The notes: generated by a model from the letters alone, not told the origin. A stretch of DNA of 44,509 bases from Paenibacillus sp. N3.4 (GCF_008017805.1 NZ_VRTT01000060.1:1-44509); one strand, 5' to 3'. Positions 8,691 to 17,537 are shown, numbered from the stretch's first letter. Made by a program: numbers and translations.

Positions 8691-9203
8691 ATGAATGAAA
8701 AGCTGATGTCTCTAGGCATGATCGAAACGTATGGTCTTCCTGCCTTGATTGCGGCTGCGGACGCCGCAGCAAAAACCGCAGACGTGAAGGTGAAAACCTA
8801 TGAGAAAGTAGATGCAGGCATCGTTACGATCTATATCTTGGGAGATGTAGCAGCAGTCAAAGCGGCTGTGGATGCAGGTGCGGCCGAAGCGAAGCGGGTA
8901 GGTAAGCTGTTATCCACACATGTTATTCCACGTCCGGATCCTTCTGTACATGCAATGATTCAGGAAGCGTGGCTGAGCAACCAACCGAAAGCTTCGTCAA
9001 AGGAGGAGCCGAATAAGGGACAAGCGCTGCCGGAAAGGCTTACAACGGATTGGAGCAAGATGAGTGTGGTACAGCTCAGAGAGCTTGCGCACAATACTCC
9101 CCAATTCCCAATAGCCGGCAGGGATATCCAATTGGTCAGTAAAGTCGAATTGGTGAGACTTTTCACCGAGATGGATGCTCAAGGAGGAGATTCCGTGACA
9201 TGA
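8691..9203 (+). CDS. BMC-H shell protein with C-terminal SAP/Rho-N-like extension (EutK-like)
   Basis: Residues 1-85 form one BMC domain of the EutM/PduA class (GMIETYGLPALIAAADAAAK, GDVAAVKAAVDAGA, HVIPRPDPSV), which builds hexameric facets. After a charged linker (residues about 100-125), residues about 127-160 contain MSVVQLRELAHNT and KVELVRLF, resembling the short SAP/Rho-N helix-extended-helix fold that binds nucleic acids in other proteins. EutK of enterics also has a C-terminal helical extension of unknown role; equivalence is inferred. ATG at 8691 is preferred because the product then starts like other BMC-H proteins; GTG at 8682 is in frame. Its stop overlaps the eutE start by 4 bases, so translation is coupled. 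Confidence 0.85.
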   Translation: MNEKLMSLGMIETYGLPALIAAADAAAKTADVKVKTYEKVDAGIVTIYILGDVAAVKAAVDAGAAEAKRVGKLLSTHVIPRPDPSVHAMIQEAWLSNQPKASSKEEPNKGQALPERLTTDWSKMSVVQLRELAHNTPQFPIAGRDIQLVSKVELVRLFTEMDAQGGDSVT

Positions 9204-10687
9204 GACTGGATAGTGATTTACAAGCGATTCAGGAAGTCCGTCATTTCCTTCAAGAGGCCAAGGCGGCTCAAAAACAACTGGAAAAAATGACACAATCGCA
9301 AATTGACACCATTGTAGAGGCTATGGCCAAGGCTGCGGAGTCAGAGGCAGAACGGCTCGGTATCATGGCTGTTGAGGAGACTGGCTTCGGAAAAGCCCTC
9401 GATAAAAAGGCCAAAAACCTCTTCGTTGCGAGGGACGTCTATGCGGCAATCAAGGACATACAAACGGTTGGCATCATTCGCAAAGATGAGGCGAAGCAAA
9501 TTTGGGAAATCGCTCAACCTGTTGGGATTGTTGCTGCCATTATTCCTTCGACAAACCCGACCTCGACGGTCTTGTTTAAATGCATGATCTCACTTAAATC
9601 AAGAAATGCCATCGTGATCAGTCCGCACCCATCGGCACTGCGATGTTCGCAGGAATCGGCAGCCGTCATGCGTGCTGCAGCAGAGAAGGCGGGAGCCCCG
9701 CAAGGATTAATTCACTGTATATCGCATCCGTCTGTTGAGGCGAGCGGTGAGTTGATGAGGCATAAGCTGACCGACATCATTTTGGCAACCGGTGGAACCG
9801 CAATGGTCAAGGCCGCCTACAGCTCAGGCAAGCCCGCATACGGTGTGGGGCCTGGCAATGTTCCGGTTTATATACACGAGAGCGCGAATATCAGCCGAGC
9901 TGTGAGCTTGATTCTACAAAGTAAAACGTTTGACTACGGTACGATTTGCGCTTCTGAGCAAGCAATTGTCGTCGATCAAGCGGTTAAAGAGGAGCTTGTC
10001 GCTGAATTGAAGCGGCAAGGAGCTTATTTTCTAAATGCTGAGGAAAAACAAAAAGTTGGCGCGATCCTCACCATAGGAAAAGGGATGAATCCCAATATTG
10101 TTGGCCGTTCACCGCAGGTGATTGCGAGCAAAGCGGGCATAACCGTTCCAGAGGATGCAAGGGTACTAGTCGCGGAAGAGTCGGAGGTCGGACATGAGTA
10201 TCCATTTTCGATGGAGAAACTCAGTCCTGTGCTTGCATTGTATACCGTGAGTGACTGGCAGGAAGGCTGCTTACGCTGCATACAGCTATTGGAGCTTGGT
10301 GGACTTGGACATACACTTGGCCTACATGGAGAGGACTTGTCGATCATTGAGGCGTTCGGGCTGGAGAAACCGGCATCGCGCATCGTGGTGAATACGGGCA
10401 CAACGTTCGGGGGGATCGGTGCTACGACGGGAATTATGCCATCGATGACGCTGGGCTGCGGCTCATATGGCAACAACATCACATCCGACAACATTGGCCC
10501 CCAGCATTTGCTAAACATCAAGCGGGTTGCTTTTGGAACGAAAGAGATGAGAACAGAACCCGATGTGGACCAAATCGTGACGCAAGTGGCGGAAAACTTG
10601 AAAGTCTCTCATAAACTTGGTATTACACGTGATGAAGTTGCCCAAATCATAAAAAGCGTGCTTGCGGAGATGCATGTGAATACCTAA
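9200..10687 (+). CDS. eutE: CoA-acylating acetaldehyde dehydrogenase EutE
   Basis: Converts acetaldehyde, CoA and NAD+ to acetyl-CoA inside the ethanolamine microcompartment. The product is 495 aa, the size expected for EutE/PduP. The catalytic Cys is Cys250 in YGTICASEQ. Other landmarks are IPSTNPTSTVLFK, VISPHPSA, GVGPGNVPVYIH and the C-terminal HTLGLH and TGTTFGGIG motifs. The N-terminal helix (residues 1-30, AIQEVRHFLQEAKAAQ) precedes the dehydrogenase core, where encapsulation peptides of BMC enzymes lie. The ATG overlaps the previous stop, and AGGAGGAG lies 11 bases upstream. Confidence 0.95.
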   Translation: MRLDSDLQAIQEVRHFLQEAKAAQKQLEKMTQSQIDTIVEAMAKAAESEAERLGIMAVEETGFGKALDKKAKNLFVARDVYAAIKDIQTVGIIRKDEAKQIWEIAQPVGIVAAIIPSTNPTSTVLFKCMISLKSRNAIVISPHPSALRCSQESAAVMRAAAEKAGAPQGLIHCISHPSVEASGELMRHKLTDIILATGGTAMVKAAYSSGKPAYGVGPGNVPVYIHESANISRAVSLILQSKTFDYGTICASEQAIVVDQAVKEELVAELKRQGAYFLNAEEKQKVGAILTIGKGMNPNIVGRSPQVIASKAGITVPEDARVLVAEESEVGHEYPFSMEKLSPVLALYTVSDWQEGCLRCIQLLELGGLGHTLGLHGEDLSIIEAFGLEKPASRIVVNTGTTFGGIGATTGIMPSMTLGCGSYGNNITSDNIGPQHLLNIKRVAFGTKEMRTEPDVDQIVTQVAENLKVSHKLGITRDEVAQIIKSVLAEMHVNT

Positions 10688-10705
10688 TCTGAGGAGGAAT
10701 TACAA

Positions 10706-10993
10706 ATGGCGGGAGAAATGGCAGCGTTAGGTTTAGTGGAAACTAAGGGACTTGTCGGTTCAATTGAAGCAGCAGATGCGATGGTCAAGGCGGCCAATGT
10801 CAGGTTGGTCGGTAAAGTTCATGTTGGTGGAGGTCTGGTTACTGTCATGGTGAGAGGAGATGTTGGAGCTGTGAAGGCGGCTACGGATGCGGGAGCTGCA
10901 GCTGCGGAAAAGGTGGGAGAACTCGTATCCGTTCACGTCATTCCTCGTCCGCATTCAGATATTGAATTCATTCTTCCTAAGCTTGAAGGATAA
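10706..10993 (+). CDS. eutM: EutM-type BMC-H hexameric shell protein
   Basis: A 95-aa single BMC domain: ALGLVETKGLVGSIEAADAM, KVHVGGGLVTVMVRGDVGAV, AATDAGAAAAEKVG, VSVHVIPRPHSDIE. It is the standard major facet tile of EUT and PDU compartments; small substrates pass through the hexamer pore. The 5' signal GAGGAGG lies 8-9 bases before the ATG. It sits between eutE and the phosphotransacylase gene with gaps of 18 and 8 bases. Confidence 0.93.
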   Translation: MAGEMAALGLVETKGLVGSIEAADAMVKAANVRLVGKVHVGGGLVTVMVRGDVGAVKAATDAGAAAAEKVGELVSVHVIPRPHSDIEFILPKLEG

Positions 10994-11001
10994 ACACGTC
11001 T

Positions 11002-11793
11002 ATGGCGCTTATTACGGAAACGCATCTGCGTACGCAGCTGGTTAAAGGGCTGCCGAATCCGTTTCCAGTAACGGATAGGGATAAGTTGACGCCGGCAGCC
11101 GTTGATTTCTTAAAAGATCGGGGAATCCAAGTGGTGCGCCGTGTCACGTCGAAGGAGCCCAAAATCCTCCCCGAAAGCCTGAATTCGGGACGGATGCTCA
11201 TTCCGGTTGGTGTATCGAATCGACATGTTCATCTTTCACGCGAGCATATCGAAGTGTTGTTCGGCAGTGGTTACGCGCTAACTCCACTGCGCGAGCTGTC
11301 TCAAAAGGGTCAGTTCGCTGCGCAGGAAACCGTGACACTGATTGGTCCGAAAAGTATCATCCAACATGTGCGGATTCTGGGACCTTCGCGTGGGGCGTCC
11401 CAAGTGGAGATTTCACGTACAGACGGATATGCGTTGGGTCTTCACCCTCCTGTCCGTTTATCCGGCGATATTCAAGGCTCACCCGGAGTTGCTATCGTAG
11501 GAACAAGAGGAACGGTCGTTTTGAAGGAAGGACTGATCATTGCCAAAAACCATGTGCACATGTCTCCTGAAGAGGCCCAGGCCTTCCATGTGGGTCAAGG
11601 AGACCGTCTCCTTGTTCAAACAATAGGCGATCGACCGGTCATTTTTGCTGAAACAATTGTACGGGTTAATACGCATTTTTCGCTGGACTTTCATATCGAT
11701 ATGGATGAAGCGAACGCAGCCCATCTGAGCACGGGAGACAAGGTTCAAGTGATCGGCAAAAACGGTGAAATCACGAGTGCCGAAAGGAGGTAG
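11002..11793 (+). CDS. pduL: PduL-type phosphotransacylase with EutT-like N-terminal module
   Basis: PduL-family phosphotransacylases exchange CoA for phosphate on acetyl-CoA, recycling CoA in the compartment and giving acetyl phosphate for ATP formation. The core (residues about 68-262) shows the metal-binding motifs VGVSNRHVHLS and KNHVHMSPEEA, plus GPSRGASQVEISRTD and a closing NTHFSLDFHIDMDEAN. Residues 1-46 are unusual: ITETHLRTQLVKG and KLTPAAVDFLKDRGIQVV resemble the N-terminal segment of EutT adenosyltransferases (ITExxLR, then LTPxAxxxLxxxxI). The rest of EutT is absent. The segment may target or dock the enzyme. The start is ATG at 11002, 8 bases after eutM. Confidence 0.9.
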   Translation: MALITETHLRTQLVKGLPNPFPVTDRDKLTPAAVDFLKDRGIQVVRRVTSKEPKILPESLNSGRMLIPVGVSNRHVHLSREHIEVLFGSGYALTPLRELSQKGQFAAQETVTLIGPKSIIQHVRILGPSRGASQVEISRTDGYALGLHPPVRLSGDIQGSPGVAIVGTRGTVVLKEGLIIAKNHVHMSPEEAQAFHVGQGDRLLVQTIGDRPVIFAETIVRVNTHFSLDFHIDMDEANAAHLSTGDKVQVIGKNGEITSAERR

Positions 11794-11799
11794 CTCTTG

Positions 11800-12618
11800 G
11801 TGGAAATCAAGCAAATGGTCGAATCTATTGTTCGGGAGCTCTTTGATTCTATGAAGAATCAAAAGATTAAGCAGCCTAAGGTGCTTTACATATTTTACGA
11901 TAGTAAGGCTCATGAAGCTTTTACCGATCATTTTATATGGTTAAATAATCACCACATTGATCATGACATTTTGTTCTTGGATGGTGAAGCGTCTTCTTGG
12001 CTGGGGATGCACTTGATTGAATGCGCTGGTCGTGGAAAGACGATTGCATCCGATGAATTCGCCCCGTCGCCTCTAGAGGTGCCGCTCGAATATGAGGGCA
12101 TCGTGATTCCAGAAATAGATCTTGATAATGCGGCACGCGCAGCTCTTGGCATGAAAGGGACGATCATATCGGAAATCATCTTTTCCACTTTAGTTCAGCA
12201 TAAATTCGTACTGATTGGCGATGATAGTTCAGGGTTAAAACGGGCCGACAGACGGACGCTCAAGACGTTAACGCTGCCAAAGCCTTATGTAAATCTTTTT
12301 GATTATTACAAAATGGAGTTGCAAATGTATGGCGTTCAATTTGGACCGACGAAGCAGTTAGCGGAGATGGCGGTGAATAACATTCAATCAGATACTCGTC
12401 TCGCTAAAGCGGACAAATCAGTGAAAACAGACGAGCACGCTGAGGATGAAAAGCCTATTATCTACAAAGGAAGGCTCATCTCTGCGGATTGGGTGACGCG
12501 GGAAATCAAGACCACAACTTCTTACCTGCAAGTGGGCAAAAAAACAATTATTTCTTCCCTGGCCAAAGACATGCTGAAGGAAAAAGGGATCACAATCGAC
12601 TATGTGTCTGAAGGGTGA
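11800..12618 (+). CDS. EUT-locus protein of unknown function
   Basis: About 272 aa. I recognise no enzyme family. The N-terminus (EIKQMVESIVRELFDSMKN) is a predicted amphipathic helix like the encapsulation peptides of BMC cargo. The middle has alternating strand/helix character (KVLYIFYDS, KFVLIGDDS), as in a Rossmann- or flavodoxin-like fold. After a charged linker (residues about 205-215), the tail (IISADWVTREI-type start, then IISSLAKDMLKEKGITIDYV) repeats the module at the N-terminus of the preceding phosphotransacylase. Position in Firmicute eut clusters suggests a cargo or accessory protein. AAAGGAGG precedes both TTG 11797 and GTG 11800; GTG is chosen. Its last bases overlap the possible start region of eutN. 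Confidence 0.65.
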   Translation: MEIKQMVESIVRELFDSMKNQKIKQPKVLYIFYDSKAHEAFTDHFIWLNNHHIDHDILFLDGEASSWLGMHLIECAGRGKTIASDEFAPSPLEVPLEYEGIVIPEIDLDNAARAALGMKGTIISEIIFSTLVQHKFVLIGDDSSGLKRADRRTLKTLTLPKPYVNLFDYYKMELQMYGVQFGPTKQLAEMAVNNIQSDTRLAKADKSVKTDEHAEDEKPIIYKGRLISADWVTREIKTTTSYLQVGKKTIISSLAKDMLKEKGITIDYVSEG

Positions 12619-12624
12619 GGTCCT

Positions 12625-12932
12625 ATGTTCTTAGGAAGAGTTATGGGCAGTGTTTGGGCAACGCAAAAGAAGTCGGTATGGACAATTTGAAATTGTTGGT
12701 CATCCAGCCGATGGATTTCAAGGACAGCGAAGCTGGCACTCCGATCATTGCGGCAGATCGCATTGGAGCCGGTGTTGGTGAGAACGTGATTGTATCCAGA
12801 GGGAGTCCGGCGCGAACCTTGTTCACGGATAAAATGGTACCGATCGATGCGATGATCGTAGGCATTGTAGATAGCTATGAGGTATCTAAAGAAACTGAGG
12901 GGAATGTATGGAAGAGCAGAAACAAAGAGTGA
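12625..12932 (+). pseudogene. eutN: EutN/CcmL pentameric shell protein, reading frame broken near codon 14-15
   Basis: EutN is the BMC-P pentamer that caps the vertices of the shell. The expected start MFLGRVMGSVWATQK is present at ATG 12625 with GAGGT upstream, but this frame ends at a TGA at 12688-12690. The rest of the protein (NLKLLVIQPMDF, ADRIGAGVGENVIVSRGSPA, DAMIVGIVDSYE) continues in the -1 frame to 12932. Adding one A to the AAAA run at 12665-12668 restores ATQKEVGMDNLKLL, a normal EutN. The site (GCAAAAG) is not a good slippery heptamer, so programmed frameshifting is unlikely. It is either a real mutation, which would leave open vertices unless another EutN exists, or a one-base read error. 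Restart at ATG 12678 would lose the first strand. Confidence 0.85.
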
Positions 12933-13249
12933 TTCAGGAATATGTGCCTGGCAAACAACTGACTCTGGCTCACGTAATTGCCAATCCCGATCCAGTTTTG
13001 TATACAAAGTTGGGTATAGAAGATCAGAATGCCATCGGCATCTTAACGCTTACCCCGACAGAAACCGCGATTATTGCTGCGGATATAGCGACTAAAGCTG
13101 CCAATGTGGGGATTGGTTATCTGGATCGGTTCACCGGCTCGCTCGTGCTCACGGGGGAAGTTGCAGCTGTTGAGATGGCGATTGAGGCTGTGAATGCTTT
13201 TTTGCAGGATAAGCTGAAATTTGCGACTGCACCTATTACACGGTCATAA
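12908..13249 (+). CDS. eutS: EutS shell protein (permuted BMC-H)
   Basis: 113 aa, full length. EutS is a circularly permuted BMC-H protein with a bent hexamer, found at shell edges. Landmarks: RVIQEYVPGKQLTLAHVIANP, AIGILTLTPTETAIIAADIA, VGIGYLDRFTGSLVLTGEVA. The start lies inside the last 25 bases of eutN, so the two are translationally coupled, and no independent ribosome site other than GAGGGGA is visible. Confidence 0.93.
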   Translation: MEEQKQRVIQEYVPGKQLTLAHVIANPDPVLYTKLGIEDQNAIGILTLTPTETAIIAADIATKAANVGIGYLDRFTGSLVLTGEVAAVEMAIEAVNAFLQDKLKFATAPITRS

Positions 13250-13253
13250 GTTT

Positions 13254-13694
13254 ATGAAAAAAGTAATGATTATCGGTGCAGTCGGTGCTGGCAAATCAAC
13301 GTTAATTAAGGCCTTGTTTGGAGAAACGGAGCCTGCGACCAAAACGCAAAGTCTCCTATACCGGGATTGGGTGATCGATACCCCAGGTGAATATAGCGAG
13401 AATCCTTTGTATTATCGTTCGCTCATAGCGACATCACATGAAACCGCCGCGGTTTTACTTGTACAGGATGCTACTCGGAACAGAAGCTATTTTCCTCCGG
13501 GGTTTGAACAGGGCTTTCCTGTGCAAACGATGGGAGCCGTGACCAAAATCGATCATGCGAACGCAGATATTGATCGTGCTATTCTTTTTCTTAGGCAGTC
13601 TCTGCCGGACGGCGAAATCTTCTTGACCTCAGCTGAGTCTACAGAGGGAATTCAACGGCTGAAGGAGAGACTCATGGAGATTGTCCATCATTAG
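13254..13694 (+). CDS. eutP: EutP/PduV-type small GTPase
   Basis: 146 aa. The P-loop GAVGAGKST is at residues 8-16 and the switch/Walker-B equivalent is DTPGEY, followed by the NKxD-like motif TKID, all as in EutP/PduV. Proposed roles in the family are acetate kinase activity or compartment positioning; neither can be read from the sequence. ATG 13254 is 4 bases after the eutS stop and removes 11 unlikely residues that an upstream ATG would add. Confidence 0.88.
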   Translation: MKKVMIIGAVGAGKSTLIKALFGETEPATKTQSLLYRDWVIDTPGEYSENPLYYRSLIATSHETAAVLLVQDATRNRSYFPPGFEQGFPVQTMGAVTKIDHANADIDRAILFLRQSLPDGEIFLTSAESTEGIQRLKERLMEIVHH

Positions 13695-13711
13695 GACAGG
13701 TGAACAGACAA

Positions 13712-15193
13712 ATGCAGAACCAATGGATCACAAGTGTAGGCCTAGATATCGGGACGAGTACGACCAAACTGGTGGTAAGCCGGTTGAAATTAGTTCGTTC
13801 GTCTGGCGTTCTCAGCTTGCCTCGATTTGAGATCGCAGAGCGGGAATTACTATACGCAAGTCCGATTTACAGCACTCCGCTGAAGAACAGCGATGAAGTT
13901 CATGCGGAGCGAATCTGGGAAATCGTGACCCAAGAATACGAGCAGGCAGGAATCCGTCCAGCAGAATTGAAATCTGGGGCCGTGATCATTACCGGAGAAA
14001 CAGCGAATAAAACAAATGCGAGACAAATCTTGCATCTGCTCGCCGAGCGTTCGGGTGATTTCGTTGTAGCAACGGCAGGGGCTGATCTGGAAGGACTGCT
14101 TGCCGGTAAAGGAGCCGGAGCGGAACGCCGCTCCATGCTGATTCGAGGGGCAGTCGTCAATATCGATATTGGCGGGGGCACGGCTAATGCGGCTATTTTT
14201 CAGAGAGGCAAGCTGATGGGGACGGTCACTTTTCACGTTGGTGGAAGGCTCATCCGGATGAATGCGTCAGGAACTGTTTTGGACGTATCCCCGTCGATCC
14301 GTCCGTGGCTGAAGACAAGCGGATATGACATTAACGTTGGCGATATGCTTAGTTTTGCTTCCATCAAGGAGATCTGCATAGGCATGTGCCGCTGCATGAT
14401 GGATTACTTAGCTGGGCGTACGACTCCAGACGGGTACACACTGCTGCATTCCTTACTGAACGGCCAACCGCTTCCTTCCATACCTCCCATCGAAGAGTGG
14501 ATGATATCCGGTGGCATTGGCCAGTTAATGGCGGAGAAAAAACCGCAAAGCTTGGCGGATACGACGGTGTATCAGGATATGGGTCCTTTGCTGGCGCACA
14601 CTTGGAAAGAATGCTCGGCTGACTATCCGATTCGGCTCATGCCTGCTGATCAGACGGTCCGAGCGACCGTGATCGGCGCAGGGATGCAAAATACGTCAAT
14701 CAGCGGGGCTACCGTTCATTTGGATGCTTCGCTGCTGCCGATACGTAATCTGCCAGTGCTAGGGCTTAATGTAACGCCGCAGATGCTTGAACCTACTGGG
14801 CCGCTTGCGGAAGTACTGGATGCAATCATGGAAAGCGGTGCAAGACTCTTTGATCAAGACCAGTCACCTCCATTTGGGCTGGCTTTATCAGGGATGAATG
14901 ACCTTACATATCCATCGCTTCAATACTTAGCTGACCAACTGCATGCAAGCTTCATCCACCATCATTCTGCGAGCGAAGTCATGGTGATTATCTGTGAAGC
15001 AGATATTGCGAAGGCGCTCGGCCAATCTCTGGCAAGACGCTGCGGACAACGTCCGAAGGTCATCTGCATTGACCAAATTAGTGTGGAGCATGGGGATTAT
15101 GTGGATTTAGGTGAGCTGATATCGGGAATCATGATTCCCGTTGTGGTGAAGACGTTGGCCTTTCATAACAGAGCGGAGGAGATAAGTCCGTGA
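13712..15193 (+). CDS. eutA: EutA, reactivating factor for ethanolamine ammonia-lyase
   Basis: EutA is an ATPase of the actin/Hsp70 fold that removes damaged cobalamin from EutBC. The phosphate-1 motif SVGLDIGTSTTKL lies at the N-terminus, and NIDIGGGTANAAIF gives the phosphate-2 loop. ATVIGAG and the C-terminal CGQRPKVICIDQI complete the family pattern at about 490 aa. ATG 13712 with AGGTGA 8 bases upstream matches the usual EutA start; GTG 13700 is in frame and possible. The stop overlaps the eutB GTG. Confidence 0.93.
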   Translation: MQNQWITSVGLDIGTSTTKLVVSRLKLVRSSGVLSLPRFEIAERELLYASPIYSTPLKNSDEVHAERIWEIVTQEYEQAGIRPAELKSGAVIITGETANKTNARQILHLLAERSGDFVVATAGADLEGLLAGKGAGAERRSMLIRGAVVNIDIGGGTANAAIFQRGKLMGTVTFHVGGRLIRMNASGTVLDVSPSIRPWLKTSGYDINVGDMLSFASIKEICIGMCRCMMDYLAGRTTPDGYTLLHSLLNGQPLPSIPPIEEWMISGGIGQLMAEKKPQSLADTTVYQDMGPLLAHTWKECSADYPIRLMPADQTVRATVIGAGMQNTSISGATVHLDASLLPIRNLPVLGLNVTPQMLEPTGPLAEVLDAIMESGARLFDQDQSPPFGLALSGMNDLTYPSLQYLADQLHASFIHHHSASEVMVIICEADIAKALGQSLARRCGQRPKVICIDQISVEHGDYVDLGELISGIMIPVVVKTLAFHNRAEEISP

Positions 15194-16551
15194 ATCTGAA
15201 AACTACGCTGCTGGGTACAACCTTTCAGTTTAAGCATTTAAAAGAAGTCATGGCGAAGGCCAACGAGGAGAAATCAGGCGATCAGCTGGCGGGTATTTCC
15301 GCTCAGGATGCGAAGGAGCGAATCGCCGCCAAGCTGGTGCTATCTGATTTGACCATGGCTGATATCCGCAATCATCCCTTGCTGCCGCCGGAAACTGATG
15401 AAGTGTCGAGGGTGATCGAGGAAGGCATGAATGAGAAAATCTACGCCGAGGTTCGCAATTGGACGGTGGCGGATCTGCGGGAATATCTGCTGCGGCAGGA
15501 AACGGGGAATGATGAAATACGCAGAGTTTCCCGCGGCTTATCGAGTGAGATGGTTGCTGCTGCCGCCAAATTGATGAGCAATCTGGATCTTGTGCAAGCG
15601 GCATCCAAAATGGAAGTCACATCGCATTGCAACATTACGATTGGTCAAAAAGGCGTGCTATCCGGTCGGGCTCAACCCAATCATCCTACAGACAATATTC
15701 AGGGAATCAAGGCCGCTTTATTTGAAGCTTTAAGTTATGGGATTGGTGATGCTGTGATCGGCATTAACCCGGTAATTGATTCAGCGGATAGTGTTAAGAA
15801 TATTTTGCAGGTCACGAAGGAAGTCATGGAGAGATGGCAAATTCCGACGCAGAATTGTGTCTTGGCCCATATCAAAACCCAAATGCGCGCTATTCGCCAA
15901 GGAGCTCCAGCGGATATGGTGTTTCAAAGCTTGGCAGGCACGGAAGTCGGCAATAAAGCATTTGGCATCGATGTCGCTCTGCTGAACGAAGCAGATGAGC
16001 TTATCACCAGGGAAGGCACAGGGACTGGGCCGAATTTGTGGTATTTTGAAACGGGCCAAGGCTCTGAATTATCGGCCGAGGCGCATCACGGTATCGATCA
16101 GGTCACGCTCGAATCTCGCTGTTATGGCCTTGCCCGCAAGTATAAGCCGTTTATTGTCAACACGGTTGTGGGCTTCATCGGGCCTGAGTATTTGTATGAC
16201 AGCAAGCAAGTCATTCGGGCCGGTTTAGAAGATCATTTCATGGGCAAGCTCCAACAATTGCCGATGGGTGTGGATGTCTGCTACACCAACCACATGAAGG
16301 CGGATCAGAATGATATGGACAATTTGGCGGTATTGCTTTCCGCGGCGGGGGTCAATTACCTGATCGGAGTGGCCATGGCAGATGATTGCATGCTCAATTA
16401 TCAATCCACCAGCTATCACGATATAGCCACTTTGAGGGAGCTGATGAAATTGCGCCCAGCTCCTGCATTTGAACAATGGTTGGTAAACATGGGACTCATG
16501 GAAAACGGTCGATTAACGGCGCTGGCGGGAGATCCGACCCTTTTTATGTAA
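15190..16551 (+). CDS. eutB: Ethanolamine ammonia-lyase large subunit EutB
   Basis: With EutC and adenosylcobalamin, EutB splits ethanolamine into acetaldehyde and ammonia. The product is 453 aa, the usual size. Conserved blocks: VTSHCNITIGQKGVLSGRAQ, GIGDAVIGINPV, QNCVLAHIKTQ, WYFETGQGSELSAEAHHG, NTVVGFIGPEYLYD, RAGLEDHFMGKL and CCYTNH-like CYTNHMKADQND. These carry the TIM-barrel substrate and radical-site residues. The start is GTG with GGAGGAG upstream, and it overlaps eutA by 4 bases. Confidence 0.97.
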   Translation: MNLKTTLLGTTFQFKHLKEVMAKANEEKSGDQLAGISAQDAKERIAAKLVLSDLTMADIRNHPLLPPETDEVSRVIEEGMNEKIYAEVRNWTVADLREYLLRQETGNDEIRRVSRGLSSEMVAAAAKLMSNLDLVQAASKMEVTSHCNITIGQKGVLSGRAQPNHPTDNIQGIKAALFEALSYGIGDAVIGINPVIDSADSVKNILQVTKEVMERWQIPTQNCVLAHIKTQMRAIRQGAPADMVFQSLAGTEVGNKAFGIDVALLNEADELITREGTGTGPNLWYFETGQGSELSAEAHHGIDQVTLESRCYGLARKYKPFIVNTVVGFIGPEYLYDSKQVIRAGLEDHFMGKLQQLPMGVDVCYTNHMKADQNDMDNLAVLLSAAGVNYLIGVAMADDCMLNYQSTSYHDIATLRELMKLRPAPAFEQWLVNMGLMENGRLTALAGDPTLFM

Positions 16552-16610
16552 CTTACATGATTTTTACGAAACGAGTTTTTGCTGCAGCAAAACTTTTAGG
16601 AGGAGCATAC

Positions 16611-17537
16611 ATGAACAATGCGGTCCCCATGGATCAGCTTGTGGATAGGGTGATGGCGGAGCTTGAAAAGAAGCTGTCCGCAGCAACGACGGTTGATCAT
16701 CCGGCGACCCCTCATGTCAATAACCTAACTATTGCTAATTTGGAGCGGCAGCCGTTAGCTACCCCCATGTCCATGATGTCAGAAGTAAACGTCACCTCCG
16801 AATGGGACATATCGACTTCTAAAGTACCCAATCCCAAATGGGAGGCAGGGATGAATGAGCTGCTTGCCAGTACTCCGTCACGCATTGGCGTATGGCGTAC
16901 CGGTACGAGGGCACTGACCAAAGAGGTGCTTAAATTTCGCCGAGATCATGCCGCTGCAGTTGATTCCATTTATGGGGAAGCGAGTCAGGAACTGCTGGAC
17001 GCTTTCGATTTGTTTACCGTGGAAACTCGATATGAGAATACGGAAAACTATTTGAAACGTCCTGATATGGGACGTATCGTCACTGATGAAGGTATCGCTG
17101 AGATTCAGAAAAAGTGCAGATTAAAGCCACAGGTGCAGATTGTCGTTTCGGATGGACTAAGCGCTAATGCGGTAGATGCCAATTTGGGCGATGTCTATCC
17201 TTCGTTGCTAGATTCGCTAAGTGCTTACGGGTTATCCACAGGTACTCCGTTTTTCGTCCGCGGCGGCAGGGTTGCCGTTATGGATCACATTGGAGATATT
17301 GTGCAGCCGGAAGTGCTTGTGCTGTTGATCGGAGAGAGGCCCGGCCTCGTTTCATCGAAATCACTTAGTGCTTATATCTGTTACAAGCCGCGTAAAGGCA
17401 CGGTAGAGAGCGATCGGACCGTCATTTCCAACATTCATCGCGGAGGAACCTCTCCATTGGAAGGCGGGGCCCATATCGGCACCATCGTGAAAAAAATGTT
17501 AGAACAAAAGACGAGCGGAGTTAATTTGGATATCTAA
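16611..17537 (+). CDS. eutC: Ethanolamine ammonia-lyase small subunit EutC
   Basis: 308 aa. EutC binds the adenosylcobalamin cofactor together with EutB. The core shows ARxG-type motifs (SRIGVWRTGTRALTKEVLKF, FRRDHAAAVDSI), QIVVSDGLSANAV and FVRGGRVAVMDHIGD, ending ISNIHRGGTSPLEGGAHIG. Residues 7-22 (MDQLVDRVMAELEKKL) form an amphipathic helix like the encapsulation peptide known for EutC, followed by a flexible linker. ATG at 16611 is chosen with AGGAGGAG upstream; the frame is open earlier but without a ribosome site. Confidence 0.96.
   Translation: MNNAVPMDQLVDRVMAELEKKLSAATTVDHPATPHVNNLTIANLERQPLATPMSMMSEVNVTSEWDISTSKVPNPKWEAGMNELLASTPSRIGVWRTGTRALTKEVLKFRRDHAAAVDSIYGEASQELLDAFDLFTVETRYENTENYLKRPDMGRIVTDEGIAEIQKKCRLKPQVQIVVSDGLSANAVDANLGDVYPSLLDSLSAYGLSTGTPFFVRGGRVAVMDHIGDIVQPEVLVLLIGERPGLVSSKSLSAYICYKPRKGTVESDRTVISNIHRGGTSPLEGGAHIGTIVKKMLEQKTSGVNLDI

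Noticed and set aside
12660..12675. Programmed -1 ribosomal frameshift in eutN
   Set aside because: GCAAAAG does not fit the X XXY YYZ slippery rule and no downstream pseudoknot is evident. A lost A is simpler.
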